Position numbers and translations under genes: made by a program. DNA of 64,000 nt from Sphingomonas_E sp042693015. Lineage in GTDB: Bacteria; Pseudomonadota; Alphaproteobacteria; Sphingomonadales; Sphingomonadaceae. The notes beneath the pieces were generated by a model. It was not told where the DNA came from. It saw nothing but the letters and a program-made list of their open reading frames with translations, and did no database searches. The first letter of the stretch is position 1. The number at the start of each line of letters is the position of its first letter. The stretch is taken from assembly GCF_042693015.1 (NCBI RefSeq), contig NZ_CP170544.1, positions 3,534,001 through 3,598,000 on the forward strand. Reading direction: 5' to 3'. Below, piece by piece: positions 51,220 to 60,691 of the stretch.

Positions 51220-51332
51220 AGCTTCTCACGCAAAAGCTGCAGCGAGCATTGGTGCTGCCGATCACTGGAGAAGCCTGGTTCACCACCCGCGAAGCATCCG
51301 ATGCCGTCATCATCCAATCCGACCCGGGCCGC

Positions 51333-51620
51333 TCAGTCTTTCGGGAGATCGAACTTCAAGCTGCTGCCCAGGGCGTTGAGCAGCGCGAGCGATGGCGAAA
51401 CGTTCGTCGAAGGCTCCCCGGCGTCGGCAGCGAAATCGGACTCGACGTCTGCAGCCACCTCCACGATTTCTATCGCATCCGCCACGCTGATGATGGAGCG
51501 CGCGACCAGGCTGTGAATCAGACTTTCGACGAGCAGCAGAGCAGCCTGACCGTGCGCATCCGGCTCGAGCCGATTTCGGTCGTCGCGCTGCTCGCCATTG
51601 TCGTTTGGGAACTCATCCAT
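51333..51620 (-). CDS. Hypothetical helical protein (95 aa)
   Basis: Begins MDEFPNDNGEQRDDRNRLEP and has a strong amphipathic helix pair ALLLVESLIHSLVARSIISV and ADAIEIVEVAADVESDFAAD, then PSLALLNALGSSLKFD. The helical core resembles short sphingomonad proteins of unknown role in which ALLLVESL...VADA is conserved. ATG 51620 has GGAG about seven bases upstream. A plus frame (51249-51752) overlaps but has weaker protein features. Confidence 0.55.
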   Translation of the reverse strand: MDEFPNDNGEQRDDRNRLEPDAHGQAALLLVESLIHSLVARSIISVADAIEIVEVAADVESDFAADAGEPSTNVSPSLALLNALGSSLKFDLPKD

Positions 51621-51797
51621 GACCCGCACTCCGCATCAGGCGAGAGCGCGTGCCGGTCTCTCAGCCGCCGGAGCCTGGATTTCACCGACGATCGGAAAGG
51701 GATAGCGCAATCGGCGAGGACGTCCATCACCCAAATCAACTTTCGACATTAACTTTGGACAATATTAAAATGCAGTTTGCCGTGGAATGGTGACGCG

Positions 51798-52529
51798 ATG
51801 TCCAACCGCTTCATCCAAAAGCTGCGCGGCTTTGCAGCGCTCGATGCAGCTGAAATCGAAGCGCTTCTCGCCGCCACGTCGACGCCGCGAACGCTTGCCG
51901 CGCGCCAGGACCTGATCCGCGAAGGCGACCGGCCAGGGCCGGTCTTCGTCGTCCTCGAAGGTTGGGCATGCCGCTACAAGATCCTGCCGAGCGGCACCCG
52001 GCAGGTGCTTGCCTTCCTTATGCCCGGCGACGCCTGCGACCTTCACACCGGGCTGATCGCGGAGATGGATCACAGCATCCAGGCAATCGTGCCGGCTCAG
52101 GTGGCAACGATCTCACGCGGTGACATGGACGCGTTGATGGCTCGCCATCGTGGTATCGCGAACGCGATGTATGTCTCACAGCTGATCGACGAAGGCACGA
52201 TGCGTGCGTGGATCACCAGCATGGGACGACGGACAAGCATCGAGCGCGTCGCCCATCTGATGTGCGAACTGTATCTGCGAGCCCGCAATATCGGCCTGAC
52301 ACAGGCTTCCCAATTGGAGTTGCCCTTATCCCAGGCCTTGCTTGCGGACTCGCTGGGCATGACCCCGGTTCATCTCAATCGGGTCCTGAAGACGCTCCGG
52401 TCCGCCGGCGCCATGACGCTCAAGCGCGGCAGCCTGCTGATCACCGATCCGGCGAAACTGGTCCATATCGCTGGCTTTGACGAGAATTACCTGCACCGCC
52501 GGCTGCGATCTACCAATGCTGACTCCTAG
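51798..52529 (+). CDS. Crp/Fnr-family regulator
   Basis: 243-residue regulator. Cyclic-nucleotide-binding-like beta barrel in the first half (RQDLIREGDRPGPVFVVLEG, RYKILPSGTRQVLAFLMPGD, DLHTGLI) and a winged helix-turn-helix at the end (LPLSQALLADSLGMTPVHLN, RVLKTLRSAGAMTLKRGSLL). It lacks the FNR-type Cys cluster at the N-terminus, so it is not a classic oxygen sensor. An upstream TTG at 51777 is possible; ATG 51798 chosen. Could act on the neighbouring regulator genes or itself. Confidence 0.88.
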   Translation: MSNRFIQKLRGFAALDAAEIEALLAATSTPRTLAARQDLIREGDRPGPVFVVLEGWACRYKILPSGTRQVLAFLMPGDACDLHTGLIAEMDHSIQAIVPAQVATISRGDMDALMARHRGIANAMYVSQLIDEGTMRAWITSMGRRTSIERVAHLMCELYLRARNIGLTQASQLELPLSQALLADSLGMTPVHLNRVLKTLRSAGAMTLKRGSLLITDPAKLVHIAGFDENYLHRRLRSTNADS

Positions 52530-52808
52530 GCAAACTCTCGAGATCCAAGCGCTGACTTCGCCCGCAGGCAAGCTTTTCAAGGGAGCGACAAGGGGACGCA
52601 ACGACGTCGATGAACCAAGGCCGGCTATTGGGCAGTATGAGCAGGAGCGTTATGTCCGGAAAGTCGGTGGGGCGGTCGTGTAGCGGCCCAAGACGTTTGC
52701 TTCGACGTTTCCTGCCCCAGCGCACGTCTCGGCACGAAGGCCGATGGCGCATCCGATCGCCTTCGACTACAGCTTGACGATCGAAGCCGCGAACAGCCGA
52801 GGATCCCG

Positions 52809-54740
52809 ATGGCGCTTGTGAAAAAGTCCACCTTAGGATCGCGTGCCGCCGCGCGAGCGAAAAGCGCCCAAATGACCCCGAATGAGGGACCCCGGCTTCC
52901 AAAGGCTACGGTACCCAGCAAACCGCTGGCAAAACGTTCGACCAATTCGATCGACCGGATCGACCAGGCAGCACAGGAACTGGCCTCGGGCATCGGCGAG
53001 GCATCGGCTGCTGCATCCGAGCTCCAACGGTCGATGGACCAGATTTCGTCAGGCGCCGAGGAAGCGGCTGGTGCCGCACAGGAATCCATGGGCCTAATTG
53101 GTGTTCTCAATAGCCGCTTCAGGGAAGCACGCGAGCGCGCCGAAGGAGCGCAGCGTCAGGCCGAAGCCGCCCGATCGGGATTTGCAGAGGTCGGCGCCCA
53201 GATCGACAGCTCGGTCGCGGCTATCGAACTAAACGCGCAGCGCCAGCTTGCGACCCTCGAAGTCATTTCCTCGCTCGAAGTGAATGCGGACATGATCAGC
53301 GGGATAGGGGGAACGGTTGCCGACATTTCGGACCAGACGAGCCTGCTCGCGCTCAATGCAACCATTGAGGCCGAGCGTGCAGGCGAGATCGGCGCAGGCT
53401 TTGCGGTAGTCGCTGATGAGGTCAGGGTGCTCGCGGAAGCATCCGAAGCAAGTGCCGGCGAGATGCAGGAACTGGCTCGGTCTGTCACGTTGGAAATCAA
53501 GGCCATAGCCGCCCGGTTTCGCGGAGCCTCCACCCTGTCCATCGATGAGGCGTCCATCGCGCGACGCGTCATCGCAGAACTCGGCGAGGCTGCAGAAGCC
53601 CTTGGCGAACTTAACGAAGGGGCGCAGCAGATCGTCGTCGCGGCCATCGAGGCCGAAATTGCCGCGCGCGAGGCGGAGAAAGGAGGCGAGTCCATCGCAA
53701 GCGCGGCAGAGGAGCAATCGGCCGCAGCGGCCGAGGCCCAGCATGCTGTCGAGCAACAGAGTGCCTCGCTGGAACAAAGCCAGCAGACAGCCGAAGCATT
53801 GGGCCGCCTCACGCAGGATCTGCGCGGTAATGAACGCGACCAGCAGGCCGTCGAACAGGTGGCCGCCGCTGCCGAGGAATTGTCGGCAACTGTCCAGGAG
53901 CTGTCCGGCGCTTCGGGACAGATCTTGGTCGCACTCGAGCAGATCGGTCGGGGTGCCCAGATTCAGGCCTCGGCGACCGCTGAGGCAAATGCCGCGATGG
54001 GGCAGATCGAGACATCGGCGGAACTCGCCATGACACGCGCGACGCGCGCAACGGACCGGATCGCGGCGATTGCGGCAAATGTCGTCGAGAGCAGCGCCAC
54101 GATCGATAGACTGGCCAAGGGGGTCGATGCGAATCTTTCCGAGGTGCGGGAGGTTCTCGGACTCCTCGCCATCCTCAACGACACCGCGCGGCGCATGGAA
54201 AAGATCACCGACAATCTGGCCCTCGTTTCGGTTCAGACCAGCATGCTGGGCGTCAGTGGGCTGGTCGAGGCGACCCGGGCGGGCGAAGCAGGGCGCGGGT
54301 TCGCCACGGTGGCGAGTGATATCCGCAAGCTTTCCCGCGACGCCGCCGCAAACGGCGAAAATGCCAAGGACGGCGTTCGCTCGATGCAGGATCAGGTGGC
54401 GACAATCCGCCGGGATCTTGAGCAGATTGCGGGTGCAGCCGAGAGCGAGATTGGGCGCAATCGCGCCGTTGTCGCCCGCTTCGCCGGGATCGCCGACGAC
54501 CTTGAGGTTGCCAGGGCAGCCAACCAGGCCATCCAGGCCGGGTCGGAGGATATCCTTCGGTCGGCACGCGAGATCCGTGGCGGCACAGGCCAGATCGCCG
54601 AGGCCGCCGATATTGCATCGAACGCGGCGCGAGAAGCGAGTGCGGCCGCCCGGCAGCAAGCTCAGGCTGCTGAAGCCCTCGCGGCGGCTATCGAAGAGAT
54701 CGCCGACATCGCCGCCATATTGGTGGACAAGGCGGGCTGA
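52809..54740 (+). CDS. Soluble methyl-accepting chemotaxis protein
   Basis: 643-residue cytosolic receptor with no membrane segment. A basic N-terminus leads into long coiled-coil helices. Two signalling-tip-like regions are seen: ADISDQTSLLALNATIEAER then AGEIGAGFAVVADEVRVLAE near residues 175-215, and ALVSVQTSMLGVSGLVEATR then AGEAGRGFATVASDIRKLSR near 475-515. It therefore looks like two receptor hairpins in tandem. Dozens of Ala-rich heptads and Glu/Gln pairs suit methylation. First gene of the chemosensory operon; a separate sensor domain is not evident, so input is unknown. Confidence 0.88.
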   Translation: MALVKKSTLGSRAAARAKSAQMTPNEGPRLPKATVPSKPLAKRSTNSIDRIDQAAQELASGIGEASAAASELQRSMDQISSGAEEAAGAAQESMGLIGVLNSRFREARERAEGAQRQAEAARSGFAEVGAQIDSSVAAIELNAQRQLATLEVISSLEVNADMISGIGGTVADISDQTSLLALNATIEAERAGEIGAGFAVVADEVRVLAEASEASAGEMQELARSVTLEIKAIAARFRGASTLSIDEASIARRVIAELGEAAEALGELNEGAQQIVVAAIEAEIAAREAEKGGESIASAAEEQSAAAAEAQHAVEQQSASLEQSQQTAEALGRLTQDLRGNERDQQAVEQVAAAAEELSATVQELSGASGQILVALEQIGRGAQIQASATAEANAAMGQIETSAELAMTRATRATDRIAAIAANVVESSATIDRLAKGVDANLSEVREVLGLLAILNDTARRMEKITDNLALVSVQTSMLGVSGLVEATRAGEAGRGFATVASDIRKLSRDAAANGENAKDGVRSMQDQVATIRRDLEQIAGAAESEIGRNRAVVARFAGIADDLEVARAANQAIQAGSEDILRSAREIRGGTGQIAEAADIASNAAREASAAARQQAQAAEALAAAIEEIADIAAILVDKAG

Positions 54741-54742
54741 TC

Positions 54743-56134
54743 GTGGGGTCCACCGCCACCGGGCAATTGCTGGCCGTGGACGCCGATGGGCAGCGATACG
54801 GCCTTCCAGCGAGGCTCGTCCGTGAGGTTGCCCGGCTGCCTCGTTTGACCCCGCTGCCAAATGCGCCGCCCGAGATCATGGGACTTGCGAATGTACGCGG
54901 GTCGGTCATTCCCGTGCTGTCACTCGCAACCTTGATGAAGCGCTCGGCGGGGAACGAGCGGCGGTTGTTGGTCCTGGCCCAAGATGAACCCGTAGCGCTG
55001 GCGGTCGATGGCATCGGTGAATTGTTCGACCCGCAGGAAACCACCAAGGTCGCGATGGAACTGGTCGACGCGCCGGCACTGATCGCGAGGACCGTCGCGT
55101 CCAAGCACAAGCGTTCCCGGTTGCTCTCGAGAACCCATGAGAGTGCCGCGGCGGCAATCGCGACCGACAGACTCTCGCTGGTCACGTTTGCAATCGGTCG
55201 ACAGCTATTTGGTTTACCCGCCAATTCGGTCGATGAAGTCCTGCATTATCCGTCCGCCATCGCCGTGATGCCGCGCAGTGACGCCGTGGTTCTGGGGAGC
55301 TTCGAGGTTCGCGGAGAGCTGCTGCCGCTCCTTTCGCTGCCAGCGCTGCTGGGGCTGCCGGCCGCCGCCACGTCGAGGCGGTCGCGCGTTGTGGTCACAA
55401 GGATTGGTGGTCACTGGATTGGGCTGGCGGTCGATGCGATGGAAGCGATCGCGCGCGTTTCGGACGATGATGTAGATCCGGTGCCGATCGTCCTTACGCG
55501 AGGAGACGCAGAAGCTGTCATCCAGGCAATTTGCCGAATCGGCGACGGCAGGCTGGTCTCGGTGCTCGCCCCAGCGCATTTGGTGCGCGGCGACATCACC
55601 GCGCAATTGCTCCTTGGCGGCGCGGCGGAGCGAAGTCGCTCTCCAAACGGGCCATCCCAAACATGGGAGCAATTCCTTCTATTCAGAGTCGGCGAAGGCG
55701 AATTCGGATTGCCGATCAAGGCCATCGAGGAGGTGGCAAATCTCCCGGCAAAGCTCGCGCGCCTTCCGAAAAGCCCGGACTTCGTTCTCGGTGTGATGAA
55801 CCTGCGCGGACATGCCGTCCCGATCATTGAGCAATCCAGACGATTTGGGACGGCGGCTGCGTCAGGCAGCAAGCAACGGGTCTTGATCGTCCGAGCAGGT
55901 GAGTATCGCGTCGGCTTTCTCGTCGATGCCGCGTCCGAGGTGCGTCGGCTGGCGCCATCGGCGCTCCATCCGGCGCCCGAGCTCGGCGTCGACGAGACTC
56001 GTGTCTTCGAACGGGTCGTGGCGGGCGGGGTGGATGCCGGCATCGTCCTGATCGTCAGCCCGCGCGAATTGCTCGACGGGGTTGAGCGTGACCTGGTTCT
56101 TGACCTCGCCGCACGAGGTGTGGCGCCCTCGTGA
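54743..56134 (+). CDS. Triple CheW-domain scaffold protein
   Basis: 463-residue protein made of three CheW-like domains: about 1-130 (GQRYGLPARLVREVARLPRL, GLANVRGSVIPVLSL), about 145-280 (LFGLPANSVDEVLHYPSAIA, GSFEVRGELLPLLSLPALLG) and about 310-450 (GEGEFGLPIKAIEEVANLPA, GVMNLRGHAVPIIEQ). CheW domains link receptors to CheA; three in one chain could bridge several partners and form array contacts. Start GTG 54743. It replaces a standalone CheW, none of which is in the operon. Confidence 0.9.
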   Translation: MGSTATGQLLAVDADGQRYGLPARLVREVARLPRLTPLPNAPPEIMGLANVRGSVIPVLSLATLMKRSAGNERRLLVLAQDEPVALAVDGIGELFDPQETTKVAMELVDAPALIARTVASKHKRSRLLSRTHESAAAAIATDRLSLVTFAIGRQLFGLPANSVDEVLHYPSAIAVMPRSDAVVLGSFEVRGELLPLLSLPALLGLPAAATSRRSRVVVTRIGGHWIGLAVDAMEAIARVSDDDVDPVPIVLTRGDAEAVIQAICRIGDGRLVSVLAPAHLVRGDITAQLLLGGAAERSRSPNGPSQTWEQFLLFRVGEGEFGLPIKAIEEVANLPAKLARLPKSPDFVLGVMNLRGHAVPIIEQSRRFGTAAASGSKQRVLIVRAGEYRVGFLVDAASEVRRLAPSALHPAPELGVDETRVFERVVAGGVDAGIVLIVSPRELLDGVERDLVLDLAARGVAPS

Positions 56135-57225
56135 TCAAGCTTTTGATCGTCGATGACTCGCCGTTGATGCGACGGCTGCTGACCGAGATCTTCGCCGCAG
56201 CCGGCGATTTCGAGATCGAAGTCGCACGCAATGGCGCCGAGGCGATCGAGCGCATCCCCAATTTCGCGCCCGACGTCGTGACGCTGGATATCCACATGCC
56301 GGGGATGGATGGTCTGGCCTGCCTTGACCAGATCATGCTGATAAGGCCCTGCCCGGTGGTAATGGTATCTTCGCTCACCGCCGAAGGGGCGGACGAGACG
56401 CTTGAGGCAATGGCCCTCGGCGCGGTCGACTTCATCCCCAAGCCACGCGGATCGGTGTCGCTGGAGATTGATGCGCTGGCGCCCGCTCTCGTCGAGAAGG
56501 TTCGTGCGGCCGCGGGCGCCCGAATTTCGCGAACGACGCGGCTGCGCGACCGGGTGCGTGCGCGTGTCGAAGGAACCATACCAGGCTCCTCGTCCAAGGC
56601 GCGGCGCGCACAACCGCCATCCAGGCTCCCCATGCCGCGACAGGTCAAAGGCGAAGGATTGGTCCTGGTCGGGTCTTCAACCGGTGGCCCGCCGGCGCTC
56701 GACGCCCTGCTCGGGCCGCTTCCTGAGAATTTCCCCTGGCCGATCGTCATTGCCCAGCATATGCCCGCTAGCTTCACCGGACCGCTCGCGCGGCGGCTCG
56801 ACCGGCTCAGCGCCTTGAACATCTCCGAAGTCACGACTGCGGCGCCGTTGCTGCCGGGCCACGCTTATATTGGCCGGGGCGACGCAGACCTTATCATTTC
56901 TCGTCGCGCGGGCACTTTGACCGCGCTCGCCGCACCTGCCAGCGAAGACTATTTCTGGCATCCAAGTGTCGACCGCCTCGTCACCACCGCGATGCGCGTG
57001 GTCGCACCCGAACGCCTGATTGGAGTGTTGTTGACCGGCATGGGGGCAGACGGAGCGAAAGCCATGAGCGCATTGAAGCAGAATGGCGGCTCCACAATAG
57101 CCGAAGCGCAGGAAACCGCGATCGTGTGGGGTATGCCCGGTGCGCTGGTTGCGGCCGGCGGAGCGTCGATCATTGCCCCGCTCGGTCGCGTCGCGAGCGA
57201 GCTGATGGCCCTGCTCGCGGAATGA
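56131..57225 (+). CDS. cheB: CheB protein-glutamate methylesterase
   Basis: 364 residues: receiver domain (LLIVDDSPLMRRLL, phosphoacceptor Asp53 in TLDIHMPGMDG, SSLT, PKPRGS) then methylesterase domain with catalytic Ser in VLVGSSTGGPPALDALLG, His in VIAQHMPASFTGPLARRL and Asp in LLTGMGADGAKAM. Removes methyl groups from receptor glutamates after phosphorylation by CheA. GTG start overlaps the previous stop. Confidence 0.94.
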   Translation: MIKLLIVDDSPLMRRLLTEIFAAAGDFEIEVARNGAEAIERIPNFAPDVVTLDIHMPGMDGLACLDQIMLIRPCPVVMVSSLTAEGADETLEAMALGAVDFIPKPRGSVSLEIDALAPALVEKVRAAAGARISRTTRLRDRVRARVEGTIPGSSSKARRAQPPSRLPMPRQVKGEGLVLVGSSTGGPPALDALLGPLPENFPWPIVIAQHMPASFTGPLARRLDRLSALNISEVTTAAPLLPGHAYIGRGDADLIISRRAGTLTALAAPASEDYFWHPSVDRLVTTAMRVVAPERLIGVLLTGMGADGAKAMSALKQNGGSTIAEAQETAIVWGMPGALVAAGGASIIAPLGRVASELMALLAE

Positions 57226-58064
57226 ACGATGCTTTCACCCCTGCGATCACGCTGACGACCGAGGAACTCAAGCGAATCGGCGACCTTCTCTATCGCTGGA
57301 CCGGCATGATCTTCGGCGAGAAGAAGCGCTATTATATTGAGCGTCGTGTCGGCGAGCGAATGGCGCGCAACCAAATCGCCGACGCGCGGACTTATCTTAG
57401 CCTCGTCTCTGGCCATACGGGCGAACGCGAGGCCCTGATCAACGCCTTCACGATCAACGAGACCTACTTTTATCGTGAGAAGCATCAGCTTGCGGCCCTC
57501 GCCCGCGAGATCCTGCCCGAAATTGTCCGCACCAAACGTCCGGGCGATCTTGTGCGGATATGGTCGATGCCGTGCTCAACCGGCGAAGAGGCCTACTCCA
57601 TCGCAATCTGGCTGCTCGAAAATTGGCCGCTGGTCGACGCCTATCATATCGAGATTGTGGGTTCGGACATCGACACGCATGCGCTCACCCAGGCCCGCGA
57701 AGGACGATATGGCAAACGCGCGCTCGCCCGTTTGCCTGCTGTGGTGGCCGAAAGCTATTTCGAACCCGAGCGCAATCATCGGCGCCAGATCATCGAGGAT
57801 CTCCGCGAATCCGTGCACTTCGCGCCGGCGAATATAATTGACGGGCCGAGCCTTGCCCCCCTTGGCCGCTTCGACGTCATCCTGTGTCGCAACCTGCTCA
57901 TCTATTTCGATGACGAATCGCGGCGGATTGCTGCGGAGAATCTCTACGCTTGTGTTGCGCCTGGTGGCTATGTCTGCCTTGGTCACAGTGAGTCGATGGC
58001 CCGGATGAGCGACCGTTTCACAATGGCTCGCCTTGAAGACGCAATCGTATATCGTAGGCCGTGA
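57222..58064 (+). CDS. cheR: CheR chemoreceptor methyltransferase
   Basis: 280-residue SAM-dependent methyltransferase that methylates receptor glutamates. N-terminal CheR helices (TEELKRIGDLLYRWTGMIFG, EKKRYYIERRVGERMARNQI), the NETYFYRE motif, SAM site IWSMPCSTGEEAYSIAIWLL, IVGSDIDTHALTQAREGRYG and FDVILCRNLLIYFDDESRRI. Start ATG 57222 overlaps the CheB stop by four bases; the frame extends further upstream but only in an antisense-like stretch of cheB. Confidence 0.94.
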   Translation: MNDAFTPAITLTTEELKRIGDLLYRWTGMIFGEKKRYYIERRVGERMARNQIADARTYLSLVSGHTGEREALINAFTINETYFYREKHQLAALAREILPEIVRTKRPGDLVRIWSMPCSTGEEAYSIAIWLLENWPLVDAYHIEIVGSDIDTHALTQAREGRYGKRALARLPAVVAESYFEPERNHRRQIIEDLRESVHFAPANIIDGPSLAPLGRFDVILCRNLLIYFDDESRRIAAENLYACVAPGGYVCLGHSESMARMSDRFTMARLEDAIVYRRP

Positions 58065-59992
58065 TGGACGAGCTGCTGGCGCAATTTCTCATCGAGGGCC
58101 GCGATCTTGTCGCCCAAGCGTCGGCCGACCTCGCGGATCTTGCGCACAACCCCGGCGCACGACCCGTGATCGACAGCGCGTTTCGCGCCATTCATACGCT
58201 CAAGGGGTCTGTCGGCATCTTCCCAATGGGTCCCGCCGAGCGCGTGCTCCATGCCGCCGAAGATGTTCTCGAGCAGGCGCGCAAAGGTACCCTGCCGCTG
58301 GACGAGGATGCCGTCTTCGGTCTCGTCACATGTGTCGATCTTGTCGATCGCTGGATCGATGAGCTTGAGCAGTCCGGTACCGTAGGCCCTGAAGCGGACC
58401 GCGCAGCGGCCATGGCCATCGCGGCGCTACTGGGAACGGACGGCGAGTTCACGGAAACAACAACCAACGGGGCGGCCACATGGCTCGACGCATTGGTCGA
58501 TCGCTCTGCGGAGCCGCTACTTGAGGCGTCGTCGCGGCTCGTCGCGTTCCATTATGCCCCGCATGCTGATTGCTTCTTTCGCGGCGATGATCCACTGGCC
58601 ATCGCAGCAGCCGTCCCCGGGCTGGTTTCGCTCCAAATCCTTCCGCGCGACGGCGCGTGGCCCGGGCTGGACGGGATCGAGCCTTTTATTTGTGTGTCGA
58701 TCCTCGAAGGCCTGAGTGCTGCGCCGCTCGACGAGGTCCGCGCGGCGTTTCGCCTAGTATCCGATCAGGTACAATTTGAGCTCGTTGAACCCCACGCACA
58801 TGTTGGTGAGGCCGGAAACCCGAATGCCGGTGCGGCGACCGTGCTGCGTGTTGACGTCGGTCGGATCGATGCCCTTGCGGATGGACTCGGCGAACTGGTC
58901 GTTTCGGCGAATGCACTGGCGTCGCTTGCCGAGGATGCAGCGCGAATGGATGGCGCACTTGCATCGCGCATTCGCGCCGCCCAGGCCAGAATCGAGGGCC
59001 AGATCGCCAATCTGCATCGCAGCATTGGCCAAGTCCGCCTCGTGCCGCTCGCACCCACTCTCCGCCGTCTGCCCAGGATGGTCCGTGAGATCGCCGAGAG
59101 CCTAGACAAGCGCGTGGTCTTTGCAATGACGGGCGATGCGATCGAGGTCGACAAGCAAATCGCCGACGGCGTCTTTGAGCCGCTGCTCCATCTGGTTCGC
59201 AACGCCATCGACCATGGAATCGAAGACAGTGATGGCCGGCGTGCGGCAGCAAAGTCCGCCGAGGGCAAAGTTTCGCTTGGCGTGCAGCGTGACGGCAACG
59301 GTATCTTACTCACCCTCTCGGACGATGGCGCGGGGCTCGACCCCAGCCGCCTGCGCGAGGTGGCGATTGCTCGCGGCGTGCTGACCCTTGATGCGGCAGC
59401 GCAACTGGACGATCGGGCGGCTCTCCGCCTGATCTTCGCTGCAGGTTTTTCGACCGCGACCGAGATCACGCCGATTTCCGGGCGTGGCATTGGTATGCAT
59501 GCTGTCGAGACCGCAGTCGAGAAACTGCGGGGCAGCATCGAAATCGAGAGCACGAGCGGGGTTGGCACCCATTTTCGCTTGCGGCTGCCTGCCACTTCGC
59601 TGACTACGCGATTGCTTGTCGTCGCCGTCGGCGAGCATCGATATGGTGTAGCTCTCGACCAGATCGTCGAGACGGTTCGCGTCGCAAACGATGCCTTGAT
59701 ACCCGTCGGCGAAGGCCTGGCCTGCATTTTGCGCGGCAAGACGGTGCCGGTGTTGAGTCTTGCGAAACTGCTTGGCGATGACCAGCAGCCCGGCCCGAAT
59801 GCCAAGCTCCTCGTCACCCGATCGGGAGGAGATCGCGTGGCCTTGCGTGTCGATGGCTTTGCCGATCGTATCGACACAATCGTGCGCCCGCCGAGCGGTC
59901 TTCTCGCCACCATTCCCATGGTCAGCGGGTCGGCGCTGCTGGGCGATGGCAGCGTGTTGCTGGTCCTTGATTTACCCGAGTTGACCGCATGA
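58064..59992 (+). CDS. cheA: CheA histidine kinase
   Basis: 642-residue chemotaxis kinase. HPt domain with phosphorylated His44 in AIHTLKGSVGIF, dimerisation helices near residues 265-330 (RVDVGRIDALADGLGELVVS), ATPase boxes HLVRNAIDHGIED (N box), LSDDGAGLD (G1) and ISGRGIGMHAVETAVEKL (G2), and a C-terminal CheW-like regulatory domain (GEHRYGVALDQIVETVRVAN). The P2 CheY-binding domain is short or absent. ATG 58064 overlaps the CheR stop; a GTG one codon earlier is possible. Should phosphorylate CheB and the CheY-like protein downstream. Confidence 0.94.
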   Translation: MDELLAQFLIEGRDLVAQASADLADLAHNPGARPVIDSAFRAIHTLKGSVGIFPMGPAERVLHAAEDVLEQARKGTLPLDEDAVFGLVTCVDLVDRWIDELEQSGTVGPEADRAAAMAIAALLGTDGEFTETTTNGAATWLDALVDRSAEPLLEASSRLVAFHYAPHADCFFRGDDPLAIAAAVPGLVSLQILPRDGAWPGLDGIEPFICVSILEGLSAAPLDEVRAAFRLVSDQVQFELVEPHAHVGEAGNPNAGAATVLRVDVGRIDALADGLGELVVSANALASLAEDAARMDGALASRIRAAQARIEGQIANLHRSIGQVRLVPLAPTLRRLPRMVREIAESLDKRVVFAMTGDAIEVDKQIADGVFEPLLHLVRNAIDHGIEDSDGRRAAAKSAEGKVSLGVQRDGNGILLTLSDDGAGLDPSRLREVAIARGVLTLDAAAQLDDRAALRLIFAAGFSTATEITPISGRGIGMHAVETAVEKLRGSIEIESTSGVGTHFRLRLPATSLTTRLLVVAVGEHRYGVALDQIVETVRVANDALIPVGEGLACILRGKTVPVLSLAKLLGDDQQPGPNAKLLVTRSGGDRVALRVDGFADRIDTIVRPPSGLLATIPMVSGSALLGDGSVLLVLDLPELTA

Positions 59993-60222
59993 CCGTTCAT
60001 CTAGACGGAAATATCATCCGATTGTCGGGGCGCTGTCTTGCCGAGGACGCAGAGTTGCTGCTCACGGCACTTCGGGAAGGTCCGGAATGTGTCGTAGACG
60101 TGGATGGCGTCGAGAAACTGCATCTGGCAGTCGTGCAGATCCTGCTGGCCACCGGACGGCCCGTTCGAGGCACGCCGGACAATCCGGTCATTGCACATCA
60201 CCTGAGCACGCTGCTGCCATGA
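59989..60222 (+). CDS. STAS-domain-like protein
   Basis: 77-residue protein resembling STAS (sulfate transporter/anti-sigma antagonist) domains: strand IIRLSGRCLAEDAELLLTAL, CVVDVDGVEKLHLAVVQILL, then LLATGRPVRGTPDNPVIAHH. The Ser/Thr that is phosphorylated in classical antagonists is not in place; the motif reads LHLAVV. ATGA overlap with cheA. Probably a structural adaptor in the chemosensory array. Confidence 0.7.
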   Translation: MTVHLDGNIIRLSGRCLAEDAELLLTALREGPECVVDVDGVEKLHLAVVQILLATGRPVRGTPDNPVIAHHLSTLLP

Positions 60223-60307
60223 CAGCCGGGCCGGAACGCGCTAAGGCTTGGCCCAAGGGCCGCGCCCTGCGCGCTGTTTCGAACCATTTTTCTCCCTGGA
60301 GTTGCGA

Positions 60308-60691
60308 ATGTCGGTTACCGTTCTAATCGTGGACGACAGCAAGCTTGCGCGCATCGTGGCCGGCAAGGCCTTGGCCCAGCTTCAGCCGGAGTGGAAAAAA
60401 GTCGAGGCCGGGAGTGCTGCGCAGGCCAGCGACATCGTCGCCAGCCAACATGTCGACTTGGCGCTGATCGATTTTAACATGACGGAGAAAGACGGTCTGG
60501 AACTCGCCGCCGAACTGCGCGCTCTTAGACCCGACATGCCGATCGCAATCATCACCGCCAACATCCAGGACGAGATCGTTTCGCGCGCACGAGAGATCGG
60601 TGCCGCGTTTGTCGCCAAGCCGGTCAATGCGGAAAGTCTGGAAGGCTTTCTGTCGGGCGCCGCCTTACAGTTGCGATCAGCCAAGGCATGA
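60308..60691 (+). CDS. cheY: CheY-like single-domain response regulator
   Basis: 127-residue receiver only. Acidic pocket VLIVDDSKLAR, phosphoacceptor Asp55 in LALIDFNMTEKDG, Thr in AIITANIQDE and Lys in FVAKPVN. Expected output of the CheA system. ATG 60308 with GGAG seven bases upstream. It lies 85 bases after the STAS gene and overlaps cheC. FliM-binding ability cannot be read; no flagellar genes are nearby. Confidence 0.88.
   Translation: MSVTVLIVDDSKLARIVAGKALAQLQPEWKKVEAGSAAQASDIVASQHVDLALIDFNMTEKDGLELAAELRALRPDMPIAIITANIQDEIVSRAREIGAAFVAKPVNAESLEGFLSGAALQLRSAKA

Noticed and set aside
51249..51752. Plus-strand frame of 167 codons
   Set aside because: Overlaps the helical minus-strand gene 51333-51620, which has better amphipathic structure and a family-like core.
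53229..54860. Minus-strand frame of 543 codons
   Set aside because: Antisense of the Ala-rich chemoreceptor; the receptor tip motifs decide the strand.
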